DNA of 64,000 nucleotides from Streptomyces sp. CBMA152 (GCF_014596475.1 NZ_MECJ01000039.1:62001-126000); one strand, 5' to 3'. Positions 41,280-49,573 are shown, numbered from the stretch's first letter. Notes: a model not told the origin generated them from the sequence alone. Made by a program: numbers and translations.

Positions 41280-41545
41280 GCGCCGCGCGGGCCGCCGAGC
41301 TGGCGGAGGTCGTCGCCTGGATCAGCGGGCGGCACCCGGAGGCGGCCGAGATCGGCCCCGACGACGACCTGATCGAGAGCCGGCTCATCGACTCGCTCGG
41401 GTTCCTGGAGTTCATCGTCCTGATCGAACGGCTCAGCGGGCGGCCCGTCGACGTCGAGACCCTCGACCTCGACGACTTCCGCTCGCTGAGCCGGATCGAC
41501 GAGGTGTTCTTCAGTGGGCCGTCGGGTCGTAGCTCGGCGGGCTGA
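41276..41545 (+). CDS. Aminoacyl/acyl carrier protein
   Basis: 89 residues, four-helix carrier fold with the phosphopantetheine site LIESRLIDSLGFLEF (Ser40). It is the expected acceptor of the ligase encoded immediately upstream, whose TGA overlaps its GTG. The DSLGF type is closer to those dedicated carriers than to fatty-acid ACP. Its last 35 bp overlap the 3' end of the convergent muconolactone-isomerase-like gene. Confidence 0.88.
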   Translation: MSAARAAELAEVVAWISGRHPEAAEIGPDDDLIESRLIDSLGFLEFIVLIERLSGRPVDVETLDLDDFRSLSRIDEVFFSGPSGRSSAG

Positions 41546-41798
41546 TGAGGGGATAGACCTCGAAGTCGAGGTGCAGCCCGGCGGGGCTGCGGTAGAGCAG
41601 CTGCATCAGCTGCTCGTGCGACTCCACGTCGTAGATGTTGAGCCCCGCCGAGGCCCCCACCAGGATCCAGCGGTTCTTGATCAGGCCCTTGTCCTCCAGG
41701 TCCTTGGTGTACTGGAAGCCCTCGGCCAGTTTCTCCTGGAACTCCTCGATGCTGATTCCGATCGGGGCCCGCTTGGCTATCACCGCGAACAGCGCCAT
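41511..41798 (-). CDS. Muconolactone-isomerase-like protein
   Basis: 95 residues, ferredoxin-like alpha/beta fold of the MIase family: MALFAVIAKRAPIGISIEEF at the start and LHLDFEVYPLISPP at the end. Members isomerise lactones or have lost catalysis and help in secondary metabolism. GAGGAG precedes the ATG. It is the last gene of a minus-strand set with the MFS gene (53 bp upstream) and the Cys-type KASIII gene, and overlaps the carrier protein gene tail to tail. In this setting it may act on a cyclic or lactone intermediate. Confidence 0.75.
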   Translation of the reverse strand: MALFAVIAKRAPIGISIEEFQEKLAEGFQYTKDLEDKGLIKNRWILVGASAGLNIYDVESHEQLMQLLYRSPAGLHLDFEVYPLISPPSYDPTAH

Positions 41799-41851
41799 CG
41801 ACTTCTCCTCGGTTCGATTGGTACGGGGATCAAGTCAGCCGAAAATCCTGG

Positions 41852-43099
41852 TCAGTTGAGCGAGTTGGGGGCTTCCCGGTCCACGGCGGGCGGCGGCCCG
41901 GCGGGCATCGTCATGGCCCGGTCGGAGTTGGCGAAACGCATCCGCGCCACCGTGCCGACGATCGACACCGGTACGGTCGCGGCCGCCGCGATGGCGAACA
42001 GCAGCCCGAAGTCGCCGCGCCCGGCGAGCGGGCCGACGGCGGCCGTACTGATGGCGGCGCCGGTGAACACCGAGCACGCGATGAGCGCGGTGGCGCTGCC
42101 GCGCACCTCGGGTGCCGCCGCCTCCAGGATCCACGCCTGGAGGGCGGACTGGCCGACGGCCAGGGCGAGCCCGGCGAGCGCGCTGGCGATCAGGATGCCC
42201 GCCACCGACTGGGTGAGCGCGGCCGTCAGATAGCCGGTGAACAGCAGACCCGTGCCCCAGCCGAACATGCCCGCGCCGGTCGCCCGGGCGTCGATGGCCT
42301 TGACGACCACGCTGCCGCCGATGGCCGCCACACCGTACGCGCTGGTCACCAGGCCCGACATCAGCACGCTGCTGCCGTGCTTCTGGAGGGCGGCGTTGAA
42401 GAAGTTGAACAGGCCCATCATCGCCGCGCCCTCGATGAAGGTGAACGGGATGAAGAAGCGGAACCAGCCGTCCCCGAGGACCTGGGCGAACCGCTCGCGT
42501 GCGCTCGGCCCCGCCGCCTCGCGGACCGGTGGCGTCTCCGGCAGCCGCGCGTACACCACGGCGAGGAGCGGCGCCGCTATGGCCGGGATCAGCAGCGGGG
42601 AGCGCCAGTTGAGCAGATCGGTGAGGATGCCCGCCACCACGGTCGCGGAGGCCGCGCCGACCGCGCTGGACGACATCAGCGCCGCCATCGTTCTCTGGCG
42701 GCGCTCCATCGGGATGTGGTCGCCCACGTACGCCACGGTCACCGGGATGAGCGCGGCCGCGAAGCCGCCCGCGATCGCGCGCCCGACGATCAGCAGGGCC
42801 ACATTGGGCGCGAGGGCCGCGCCCAGGTCGGCGACGCCGAGCCCGACCAGCGCGGTCCGCAGGACGCGCACCCGGCCCACCCGGTCCGAGACCGAGCCGT
42901 GCACGGGCTGCATGATGCCGACCATCGCCAGATAGCCGGTCAGCGCGAACGCGACCGTCCCCAGACCCACCCCGAAGTCCTTGGAGACCGGGACCAGTAC
43001 GGGGTTGATGACGACGAGATCGAAGTCGAGCAGGAAGAACCCGCCGCACAGCACGGCCACGATCGCGCGGTCGGAGAGCGCCCCTGCCTTGCCCGCCAT
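41852..43099 (-). CDS. MFS exporter
   Basis: 415 residues, 12 membrane segments. Motif A of drug:proton antiporters is present as GSVSDRVGRVRVLR between helices 2 and 3, and VVINPVLVPVSKDFG in helix 1 with an acidic residue (DFDLVVI). It probably exports the product of the locus and may give self-resistance. Its ATG shares one base with the stop of the KASIII gene (TGATG), so the two are made together. Confidence 0.85.
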   Translation of the reverse strand: MAGKAGALSDRAIVAVLCGGFFLLDFDLVVINPVLVPVSKDFGVGLGTVAFALTGYLAMVGIMQPVHGSVSDRVGRVRVLRTALVGLGVADLGAALAPNVALLIVGRAIAGGFAAALIPVTVAYVGDHIPMERRQRTMAALMSSSAVGAASATVVAGILTDLLNWRSPLLIPAIAAPLLAVVYARLPETPPVREAAGPSARERFAQVLGDGWFRFFIPFTFIEGAAMMGLFNFFNAALQKHGSSVLMSGLVTSAYGVAAIGGSVVVKAIDARATGAGMFGWGTGLLFTGYLTAALTQSVAGILIASALAGLALAVGQSALQAWILEAAAPEVRGSATALIACSVFTGAAISTAAVGPLAGRGDFGLLFAIAAAATVPVSIVGTVARMRFANSDRAMTMPAGPPPAVDREAPNSLN

Positions 43100-44139
43100 C
43101 AGGCGGCCGCCCGTACGGCGACGCAGGACCAGCTGAACCCGCCGCCGAGACTGAGCAGCAGGGCCACGTCCCCCTGGGCGAGCCGCTTCTCCGCGTGCAG
43201 GGTGGCGAGGTTGGCGGCGGAGTCGCCCGCGCCCAAGTGGCCCGTGCCACCACCGAGGTTGAGGATCTCGGCGTGGCGAAGGCCGAGCCGGTTCACCGCA
43301 GGGAGGAAGAACTCCTCCAGCGGGCCGGCGCCGAGCCGGGGCAGCGTCAGGAACCGCACCGTCGGGTCGTCGGCGGCGAGCCCCGCCTCGGCGAGTGCGG
43401 TGGTCACCGCTTCGAGGACCGCGTCGATCAGCGCCGCCGCGAACCCGGGCTCCGCGCCCGAGGCGACGAACGCCCGCTTGGTGCGGCGGACATCGACCTG
43501 TGGCAGGGTGCGCGCCATCGAGCTGAACTCGTCGTCGCCCCGGTGCATCGTCTCGTACTCCGAACGGACCACGGTCGCCACGGACAGCAGCTCGTACGGT
43601 CCTTGCGCGCGGTCGAGGAGCAGGGCGGTGCCCGCGTCCCCGTAGACGAGCTCGTAGTCGCCCATCCAGCGGTCGAAGGCGGGGGCGAGGAAGCGGTCGC
43701 CGGTGGTGACCGCGCTGCGCGCGACCGAGGGGTCGGCGATCATCCTGGCGGCGGCCACTTCGAGTGCGGCGGCTCCGCCGTTGCACATCTGCTGGACGCC
43801 GATGGCGGTCGCGGTGGAGGCGCCCATGTGGTGGGCGACGTAGTTGGCCGGGGACCAGAAGTCATGGCCCTGGTGGTAGGTCCAGGCGTGCGTCACCATG
43901 TCGACGCCCGCGCCGTCCCACCCGGCCGCGTTGAGCGCGTCGGTGGCGGCGGACACCGCCATCTCGGGCGCCGAGTGGTCGGGGCTCACGGTGACTTCGC
44001 GGTAGCCCAGGCGCGTCGCCGTCTCCTCGTCGACCCGTCCGGCCGTGAGTGCCGCCTCGGTCGTCTCCCGCCGGTCGGGGAGCCACAGGCGGGCGGCCGC
44101 GATCCGCAGGGGCGAGGCTAAGGGTGGGGACAGACGCAC
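43099..44139 (-). CDS. KASIII-like enzyme, Cys119 variant
   Basis: 346 residues, paralogue of the protein at 38295-39335 with the same length and start (MRLSPPL). It keeps Cys119 (GVQQMCNGGAAALEVAA), so it can form an acyl-thioester intermediate. The later GGGTGHLGAGDSAANLA replaces the usual GNTS loop, and LPRLGAG stands where chain-elongating KASIII have a His. Likely an acyltransferase that takes its acyl group from a carrier protein. GTG start with GGGAGGA five bases before. It heads a minus-strand operon divergent from the halogenase genes (554-bp gap). Confidence 0.87.
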   Translation of the reverse strand: MRLSPPLASPLRIAAARLWLPDRRETTEAALTAGRVDEETATRLGYREVTVSPDHSAPEMAVSAATDALNAAGWDGAGVDMVTHAWTYHQGHDFWSPANYVAHHMGASTATAIGVQQMCNGGAAALEVAAARMIADPSVARSAVTTGDRFLAPAFDRWMGDYELVYGDAGTALLLDRAQGPYELLSVATVVRSEYETMHRGDDEFSSMARTLPQVDVRRTKRAFVASGAEPGFAAALIDAVLEAVTTALAEAGLAADDPTVRFLTLPRLGAGPLEEFFLPAVNRLGLRHAEILNLGGGTGHLGAGDSAANLATLHAEKRLAQGDVALLLSLGGGFSWSCVAVRAAA

Positions 44140-44693
44140 GGGGTCCTCCCGGAATGGGCCCCGGAGGGCATCGTCAGTGATGCGGATTATCAGCAGGAGT
44201 CTTCTCCACCCCGGGATGCCGCGTCAAGGGCCGAAAGGCGCAAGTCGCGCGCCCTTTCAGGCGCCGCCGCACGCCCCTGCGACGCCCGGTCGGCCGAGCG
44301 AGGACGCCGGACGAACGCGGAGCGCGAGCGCGCGGGGAGCCCGGCCGGGCGTCGATCTTCCCCTTTACATGCAGTTTCATTACCTATAGGAGCTTAAGCC
44401 CGAATCTCTCGTACGCGGCTGATTGTGCGCGGTCCTGACGGAGCGTGCCGCCCGGCCGGACGTACGAGCGGTGCTTGACACGTACAACGATCCTGTCGCC
44501 GTCCGGGCCCCGCGACCCGCAGGAATCGCGCTCCGGCGAGAGCGCCTGTGCAACTCCGGGGAATAGGAGCTTCCGGAGGTGGTCCTGTGTTAAACAGGTC
44601 GCAACTCGCCCTGCACTGGCGAGAGTTGACCGGAACAGCGCGCATTTACCCATCCGCTGCCGCAGCGGAGTGTCGATTACACAGAGGTGATGC
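44140..44693. promoter_or_regulatory. Divergent control region of the natural-product locus
   Basis: A 554-bp gap without a convincing gene. It holds: the 10-bp direct repeat ATAGGAGCTT at 44386-44395 and 44563-44572; an inverted repeat CCTGT-GTTAA-ACAGG (44584-44598); and a longer imperfect one, CAACTCGCC with GGCGAGAGTTG (about 44602-44629), 65-92 bp before the halogenase start. A TTGACA occurs near 44474 but has no good -10. These are likely regulator sites. No regulator gene lies in the locus, so control must come from elsewhere. Confidence 0.45.
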
Positions 44694-45656
44694 ATGGACA
44701 ACCTGGCCGGCACCACGAGCACCGACTTCTCGCTGAGCGAGCGGGAGATCGAGCAGTTCCACCGGGACGGCTACATAGGCCCGTTCGACCTCTACGAGCC
44801 CGCCGAGATGGAGAAGAACCTCCGCGCCCTGCGCCCCAAGCTGCTCAACACCAAGCGGGCGATCTACGGGCAGGAGAAGGCGGTCTCCGGCGTCACCAAT
44901 CTCGCCAACTACGACCGCCACCTCGATGTCGACTTCCTGGCCGGCCACATCACGCGCCCCGAGATCGTCCACCGCGTCGCGTCCCTGCTCGGCCCCGACG
45001 TGCTCTGCTGGCGTACCGAGTTCTTCCCGAAGTACCCCGGCGACGAGGGCACCGACTGGCACCAGGCCGACAACTTCTCCAACGTCGCCGGATCCAAGCA
45101 CCCCCAGATCGTCTGGCCCGAGGACTCCGAGTTCGGCGGCACCATCACCGTCTGGACGGCGTTCACCGACGCCAGTATCGAGATGGGCTGCCTCCAGTTC
45201 ATCCCCGGCTCGCACAAGACGATGAACTACGACGAGTCCAAGGTCATGACGTACGACGCGGACTCCATCGGCAAGGTGGAGAAGAGCGGCGTGCGGCGCG
45301 GCTTCTTCGGCTACGACTACCGCCAGCTGCAGAAGGACCCGAACTGGAGCCCCGACGAGTCCCAGGCCAAGTCCATGGTGCTCAAGCAGGGCCAGTTCAT
45401 CGTCTTCTGGTCCACCCTGATGCACGCCTCGCACCCGCACGCGGGACTCACCGACGACATGCGCCTGGGGTACGCGTCCCGCTATCTGCCCAACCAGGTC
45501 CAGGTGTATCCGTACTCCGACGCGCTCCAGGAGTTCGGCGGCGAGGCCAGCCTCGACAAGTTCGGCTGTGTGCAGGTCTGCGGCCAGGACACCCACGGCC
45601 ACAACCGGTTCGTCGGGCAGACCGTCAACGGCACGCCCTTCACGCCCGCCGACTGA
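44694..45656 (+). CDS. Non-haem Fe(II)/2-oxoglutarate halogenase, SyrB2/CytC3/KtzD type
   Basis: 320 residues, collinear with SyrB2: YIGPFDLYEPAEMEKNLRAL, ISGGTNIANYDRH-like SGVTNLANYDRHLDVDFLAGH, LCWRTEFFPKYPGDEGTDWH, GGTITVWTAFTDASIEMGCL, RRGFFGYDYRQLQ. The iron site is His123-x-Ala125 (WHQADNF) and His244 (LMHAS). Ala125 replaces the Asp/Glu of hydroxylases; this opens a site for chloride and is the mark of the halogenases. Arg263 should bind 2-oxoglutarate. It would chlorinate an unactivated carbon of an amino acid held on the PCP encoded nearby. AGAGGTG lies six bases upstream of the ATG. First gene of the halogenase-A-PCP-TE-flavoprotein-BenE operon. Confidence 0.93.
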   Translation: MDNLAGTTSTDFSLSEREIEQFHRDGYIGPFDLYEPAEMEKNLRALRPKLLNTKRAIYGQEKAVSGVTNLANYDRHLDVDFLAGHITRPEIVHRVASLLGPDVLCWRTEFFPKYPGDEGTDWHQADNFSNVAGSKHPQIVWPEDSEFGGTITVWTAFTDASIEMGCLQFIPGSHKTMNYDESKVMTYDADSIGKVEKSGVRRGFFGYDYRQLQKDPNWSPDESQAKSMVLKQGQFIVFWSTLMHASHPHAGLTDDMRLGYASRYLPNQVQVYPYSDALQEFGGEASLDKFGCVQVCGQDTHGHNRFVGQTVNGTPFTPAD

Positions 45657-45699
45657 GCCACCCGGCCCACGCCCAGTAGACGTCGACACATCCCGAGGG

Positions 45700-47331
45700 G
45701 TGTCTGCGCTGGAACCACCAACGGGGATCCAACTCACCGGCACCGAGGCGGCGTTGACCGCCCACCGCCGGATCAACCGGACCGCGGTCGCCTACCCGCG
45801 CGACAGCGCGGTGCCCGCCCTCTTCGCCGCCGTGGCCGCCCGCACCCCGGACGCGCCCGCCGTCGTTCAGGGCGACCGTACGTACACCTACCGCGAGCTC
45901 GACCGGCTCTCCAACGGGCTCGCCCGGCGGCTGCTGCGGCGGGGATACACCCCCGGGGCGACCGTCGGGGTCTGCCTGGCGCGCTCGCCCGAGCTGATCG
46001 TGGCGCTGCTCGCGGTCCTCAAGTGCGGCGGCGCGTATCTGCCGTTCGACGCGGGCTGGCCCGAGGAGCGGCTGAAGGGGTTGTTCGCCGACGCGGACTG
46101 CCGCTGGGTGATCCGGTCGGAGGCGTCGGCCGTACGCCCTGATGGCTGCCAAGTGGTGCTGGTGAAGGGGGAGTTGGATGCCGAGCAGGACGCGCACGAC
46201 GACGCCCCCGCGATCGACGTGCCCGCCGACGCCATCGCGTACATCAACTTCACCTCCGGCTCCACGGGACGGCCGAAAGGGGTCCCGATCCGGCACCGCT
46301 CCATCGCCCGGCTGGTGTGCGGCGCACGGTTCGCCCGGCTCGACGGACACAGCCGTCTGCTGCAACTGGCACCCGTTACCTTCGACGCGGCCACCTTCGA
46401 GATCTGGGGCGCGCTGCTCCACGGCGGCACCTGCGTGCTCTACCCGGACGCCCTGGTGCGGCTCTCCCGGCTCGGCCGGGTGGTCGAGGAACACGGCGTC
46501 ACCGTCGTCTTCCTCACCACCGCCCTGTTCAACGCGGTCATCGACGAGGCACCCGACGCGCTCGCCGGGACCGAGACCGTCCTCATGGGCGGCGAGCTCC
46601 AGTCGATGCCGCATGTGGCGGCCGCGCTGCGGGCGTACGGCCCGGGCCGCCTCGTGCATGTCTACGGCCCCACCGAGTCCACCACCTTCGCCACCTACCA
46701 TCCCATCGACCAACTCACCCCCGATTCCGGCCTGTTGCCGATCGGACGGCCGATCCAGAACACCCGCCTCTACGTGATCGACGGCAACACTCTGTGCGAG
46801 CCGGGCCGGACCGGGGAGATCTGCCTGGCGGGTGACGGACTGTCACCCGGCTATCTGGGCATGCCGGACCTGACCGCCGAGCGGTTCGTGGAGCGCGTGG
46901 TCGACGGTGTCACCGAACGCCTTTACCGCACCGGCGACCACGGCACCCTGCTCCCGGACGGCTCGCTCGTCTTCCAGGGCCGCGCCGACGACCAGGTCAA
47001 GATCAACGGTTTCCGTATCGAACTCGGCGAGATCGCCCACCACCTCGACCGCCACCCGGCGGTCCGGCGCAGCCATGTCGCCGTCGCCACCCCGCACACC
47101 GGCAAGGCTCTGGTGGCCTTCGTGGTGAGCGACGACCCGGCGACCACCCCGGCACAGCTGCGCCGCCATCTGCGCGACCGGCTCCCCGCGTACATGGTGC
47201 CGGCCCGTATCCACCTCTGCGAGGCGCTGCCGCTGACCGCCACCGGCAAGGTCGACGGCCGCGCGCTGCTCACCACGTACGAAACACCACCCGCGCGATG
47301 GGCCGCACAGCCGGTGGCATCCCGCGACTGA
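45700..47331 (+). CDS. Free-standing NRPS adenylation domain, isoleucine-like pocket
   Basis: 543 residues with all core motifs: A3 INFTSGSTGRPKGVPI, A5 YGPTE, A7 LYRTGDHG, A8 FQGRADDQVKINGFRIELGE and A10 LPLTATGKVDGRAL with the catalytic Lys. No carrier domain is attached. Aligning A4-A5 by eye with GrsA gives the pocket D-A-F-F-L-G-V-T-F-K, close to published Ile signatures (D-G-F-F-L-G-V-V-Y-K, D-A-F-F-Y-G-I-T-F-K). It should load Ile (or Val/2-aminobutyrate) on the PCP encoded 19 bp downstream, as KtzB or CytC1 do. GTG start 43 bp after the halogenase; the exact start is uncertain. Confidence 0.9.
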   Translation: MSALEPPTGIQLTGTEAALTAHRRINRTAVAYPRDSAVPALFAAVAARTPDAPAVVQGDRTYTYRELDRLSNGLARRLLRRGYTPGATVGVCLARSPELIVALLAVLKCGGAYLPFDAGWPEERLKGLFADADCRWVIRSEASAVRPDGCQVVLVKGELDAEQDAHDDAPAIDVPADAIAYINFTSGSTGRPKGVPIRHRSIARLVCGARFARLDGHSRLLQLAPVTFDAATFEIWGALLHGGTCVLYPDALVRLSRLGRVVEEHGVTVVFLTTALFNAVIDEAPDALAGTETVLMGGELQSMPHVAAALRAYGPGRLVHVYGPTESTTFATYHPIDQLTPDSGLLPIGRPIQNTRLYVIDGNTLCEPGRTGEICLAGDGLSPGYLGMPDLTAERFVERVVDGVTERLYRTGDHGTLLPDGSLVFQGRADDQVKINGFRIELGEIAHHLDRHPAVRRSHVAVATPHTGKALVAFVVSDDPATTPAQLRRHLRDRLPAYMVPARIHLCEALPLTATGKVDGRALLTTYETPPARWAAQPVASRD

Positions 47332-47350
47332 CCAGATGGAGGAGAGGACG

Positions 47351-47623
47351 ATGAGTTCCCACGACGCGCAGACGGCGCAGGGCGCCCCGCCCATGTCCGC
47401 GACCGAGCAGGCGATCGCCGAGATCTGGCGGAGTCTGTTCGGCATCACCGAGGTCGGCGTAGGCGACGACTTCTTCGAGCTCGGCGGCAACTCGCTCACC
47501 GCCATCAAGTTCCTCTCCCGCGTGGAGGAGCGTTTCGGCGTCGACGTCCTGCTGCCCGAGACGCTGTACGAGGACGCCAGGCTCAGCAGTCTGGCGAAGG
47601 CCGTCGACGAGGCGACGGCGTAG
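47351..47623 (+). CDS. Free-standing peptidyl carrier protein
   Basis: 90 residues with DDFFELGGNSLTAIKFLSRV; Ser48 carries phosphopantetheine. Equivalent to KtzC or CytC2: it holds the amino acid during chlorination and ring closure. GGAGGAG lies four to ten bases before the ATG (an in-frame ATG at 47336 precedes it). Downstream thioesterase gene begins 7 bp after the stop. Confidence 0.92.
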   Translation: MSSHDAQTAQGAPPMSATEQAIAEIWRSLFGITEVGVGDDFFELGGNSLTAIKFLSRVEERFGVDVLLPETLYEDARLSSLAKAVDEATA

Positions 47624-47630
47624 GCCCGCC

Positions 47631-48407
47631 GTGCCCCCGACACCCCGCGCCGCCAGGCCGCCCACGGCCGAGCTGTTCGCCCGGTTCTCCGGCACGGCCC
47701 TGGTCGGCGTCCAACTGCTCTGCTTCCCGTACGCGGGCGGCGGAACGCAGGTGTTCCGGAGCTGGCAGTCGCGGGTGCCGTCGGGCGTCGGGGTGACCGG
47801 CATCAGGCTGCCCGGGCGCGAACAGCGCTTTCGCGAGCGGCCCTTCGACTCCTGGCCCGAGACGCTCGAAGCGCTGACCGAGGCGCTGGTGCCGGAGACC
47901 GAGCGCGGCCCCTACGCCTTCTTCGGCCACAGCCTGGGCGCCCGGCTCTCGTACGAACTCACCCACCGACTCGCCGCGGGCGGCCACCGTCCGCCGGAGC
48001 TCCTGGTCGTCTCCGCCTGCCGCGCCCCGGGCATGGAGCCGCGCTGGCCGCCGATGCACTCGATGGACGGCCCGACGCTGTACGAGCGGCTGCGCGTGAT
48101 GGACGGCGTCCCGGCCGAAGTCCTCGCCGACGCCGGGCTGATGAGACTCCTGGAGCCTGTGCTCCGCGCGGATCTGCGGCTCGCCGAGACCTGGGAGCCC
48201 TCGCCGGGCCAGGTCGAGGCGCCGATCCTGGCGCTGTGCGGCGCCGACGACGACATCGACCCGTACGAGGACATGATCGACTGGCGGCACCACACGACGG
48301 GCGGCTTCGCCATCCGGTCCTTCCTCGCCGGGCACTTCTTCCCGCGCGACGAGGAGGAGGTCGTGCTCGCGGCGATCTCGGAGCGGCTGACAGGGGGCGG
48401 GCGATGA
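47631..48407 (+). CDS. Type II thioesterase
   Basis: 258 residues, alpha/beta hydrolase: LLCFPYAGGGTQVFRSW near 29-45, nucleophile elbow GHSLGA (Ser101), an acidic CGADDDIDPYEDM segment and the catalytic His in AGHFFPRDEEE. It can free the processed amino acid from the PCP or clear misloaded carriers, as KtzF or CytC4-type enzymes are thought to do. GTG start; its TGA overlaps the ATG of the flavoprotein gene (ATGA), so expression is coupled. Confidence 0.9.
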   Translation: MPPTPRAARPPTAELFARFSGTALVGVQLLCFPYAGGGTQVFRSWQSRVPSGVGVTGIRLPGREQRFRERPFDSWPETLEALTEALVPETERGPYAFFGHSLGARLSYELTHRLAAGGHRPPELLVVSACRAPGMEPRWPPMHSMDGPTLYERLRVMDGVPAEVLADAGLMRLLEPVLRADLRLAETWEPSPGQVEAPILALCGADDDIDPYEDMIDWRHHTTGGFAIRSFLAGHFFPRDEEEVVLAAISERLTGGGR

Positions 48408-49573
48408 CGATCGAGGGGGCGCCGTACTTCACCGAGGAGCACGAGGCGTTCCGGGGCTCGGTGCGCGCGTTCTTCAAGAAGGAGATCGTGCCGTATGCGG
48501 CCGAGTGGGAGCGGCGCCGGGAGATGCCGCGCTCGGCCTGGCACGCGTTCGCCGCCGAGGGACTGCTCGGCCTCAACCACCCGGAATCGGTGGGAGGTTC
48601 GGCGAAGGACTTCTTCCACTCGGTGGTCTTCCTGGAGGAGCTGGGCCGGATCGGCTTCGGGGGAGTGCGCTTCGCGGTCGCCCTGCACGCGTACATGGGA
48701 ACCAGCTATCTCGCCACCAACGGCTCGCCCGAACTCAAGGAGCGCTATCTGCGCCCGGCCGTGGCGGGCGACCTGATCGCCGCGCTGGCGATCACTGAGC
48801 CGCAGGCGGGCTCGGACCTGGCCGGACTCGCGGCGACGGCCGTCGAGGACGGCGACGACCTGGTGATCGACGGCGAGAAACGCTTCATCGTCAACGGCTC
48901 CTTCGCCGACTTCTTCGTGACGGCGGTACGGACGGGAGGGCCCCAAGTCCGCTCTCTTCAGGCCGACGTGAGCCTGGTGATTGTGGACCGTACGGCCGAG
49001 GGCGTCCACGTCCTGCCCAACGACTCGATCGCCTGGCGCGCCTCCGGCATGGCCGACATCAGCATGCGCGGGGTGCGGGTGCCGAAGGGGAACGTGATCG
49101 GGCGGCGCAACTCCGGCTTCGTACAGATCATGAAGAACATGCAGCTGGAACGGCTCGCAGCAGGGATCTCGGCGGTGGGCGACGCCGCAAACTGCCTTGA
49201 TATGACCTGGAGTTATCTCAAGCATCGCGGCATGTTCGGCTCGACGCTCAGCGCCAAGCAGGCCGTGCGCCACACCATGGCGGATCTGCTCACCGAGGTC
49301 GAGGCGACCCGGATGCTCGCCTACCACGCGGCCTGGAGCTACGCCCGCGACCCGCTGTCGATCACCGCGTGCTCGATGGCGAAGCTGAAGGCCACCGAAG
49401 TCGCCCGGACGGTGGCCGAGGAGTGCCGGCATCTGCACGGCGCCGAGGGGTTCCGGGAGGGCGCGGACATCGTGCGGATCGTGCACGACGCCCAGGCGGC
49501 GACGGTCGCGGCGGGCGCGAGCGAGGTCATGCGCGACATCGTCGTACAGAGCGGATACGAGGAGTTCCATTGA
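48404..49573 (+). CDS. Acyl-CoA-dehydrogenase-fold flavoprotein, candidate cyclopropane-forming enzyme
   Basis: 389 residues, full acyl-CoA dehydrogenase fold: FTEEHEAFRGSVRAFFKKEI, ITEPQAGSDLAGL and HLHGAEGFREGADIVRIVHD. In medium-chain dehydrogenases the catalytic Glu lies in YEGTSQIQR; here the aligned segment is VAAGASEVMR, with Ala in place of Glu, so normal alpha,beta-desaturation is unlikely. The operon order (halogenase, A, PCP, TE, this gene) is the set used in kutzneride biosynthesis, where KtzA, of the same fold, removes chloride from gamma-chloro-isoleucyl-PCP to give a cyclopropane. I infer that role here. FAD needed. Confidence 0.85.
   Translation: MTIEGAPYFTEEHEAFRGSVRAFFKKEIVPYAAEWERRREMPRSAWHAFAAEGLLGLNHPESVGGSAKDFFHSVVFLEELGRIGFGGVRFAVALHAYMGTSYLATNGSPELKERYLRPAVAGDLIAALAITEPQAGSDLAGLAATAVEDGDDLVIDGEKRFIVNGSFADFFVTAVRTGGPQVRSLQADVSLVIVDRTAEGVHVLPNDSIAWRASGMADISMRGVRVPKGNVIGRRNSGFVQIMKNMQLERLAAGISAVGDAANCLDMTWSYLKHRGMFGSTLSAKQAVRHTMADLLTEVEATRMLAYHAAWSYARDPLSITACSMAKLKATEVARTVAEECRHLHGAEGFREGADIVRIVHDAQAATVAAGASEVMRDIVVQSGYEEFH

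Noticed and set aside
44694..45656. Reading the iron enzyme as a phytanoyl-CoA-like or ectoine hydroxylase
   Set aside because: Hydroxylases have His-x-Asp/Glu; here it is His-x-Ala, and the whole sequence is collinear with SyrB2.
45700..49573. A-PCP-acyl-CoA dehydrogenase set as a proline-to-pyrrole pathway
   Set aside because: The A-domain pocket is Ile-like, the dehydrogenase lacks the catalytic Glu and differs from PltE/RedW-type enzymes, and a PCP halogenase is in the same operon.
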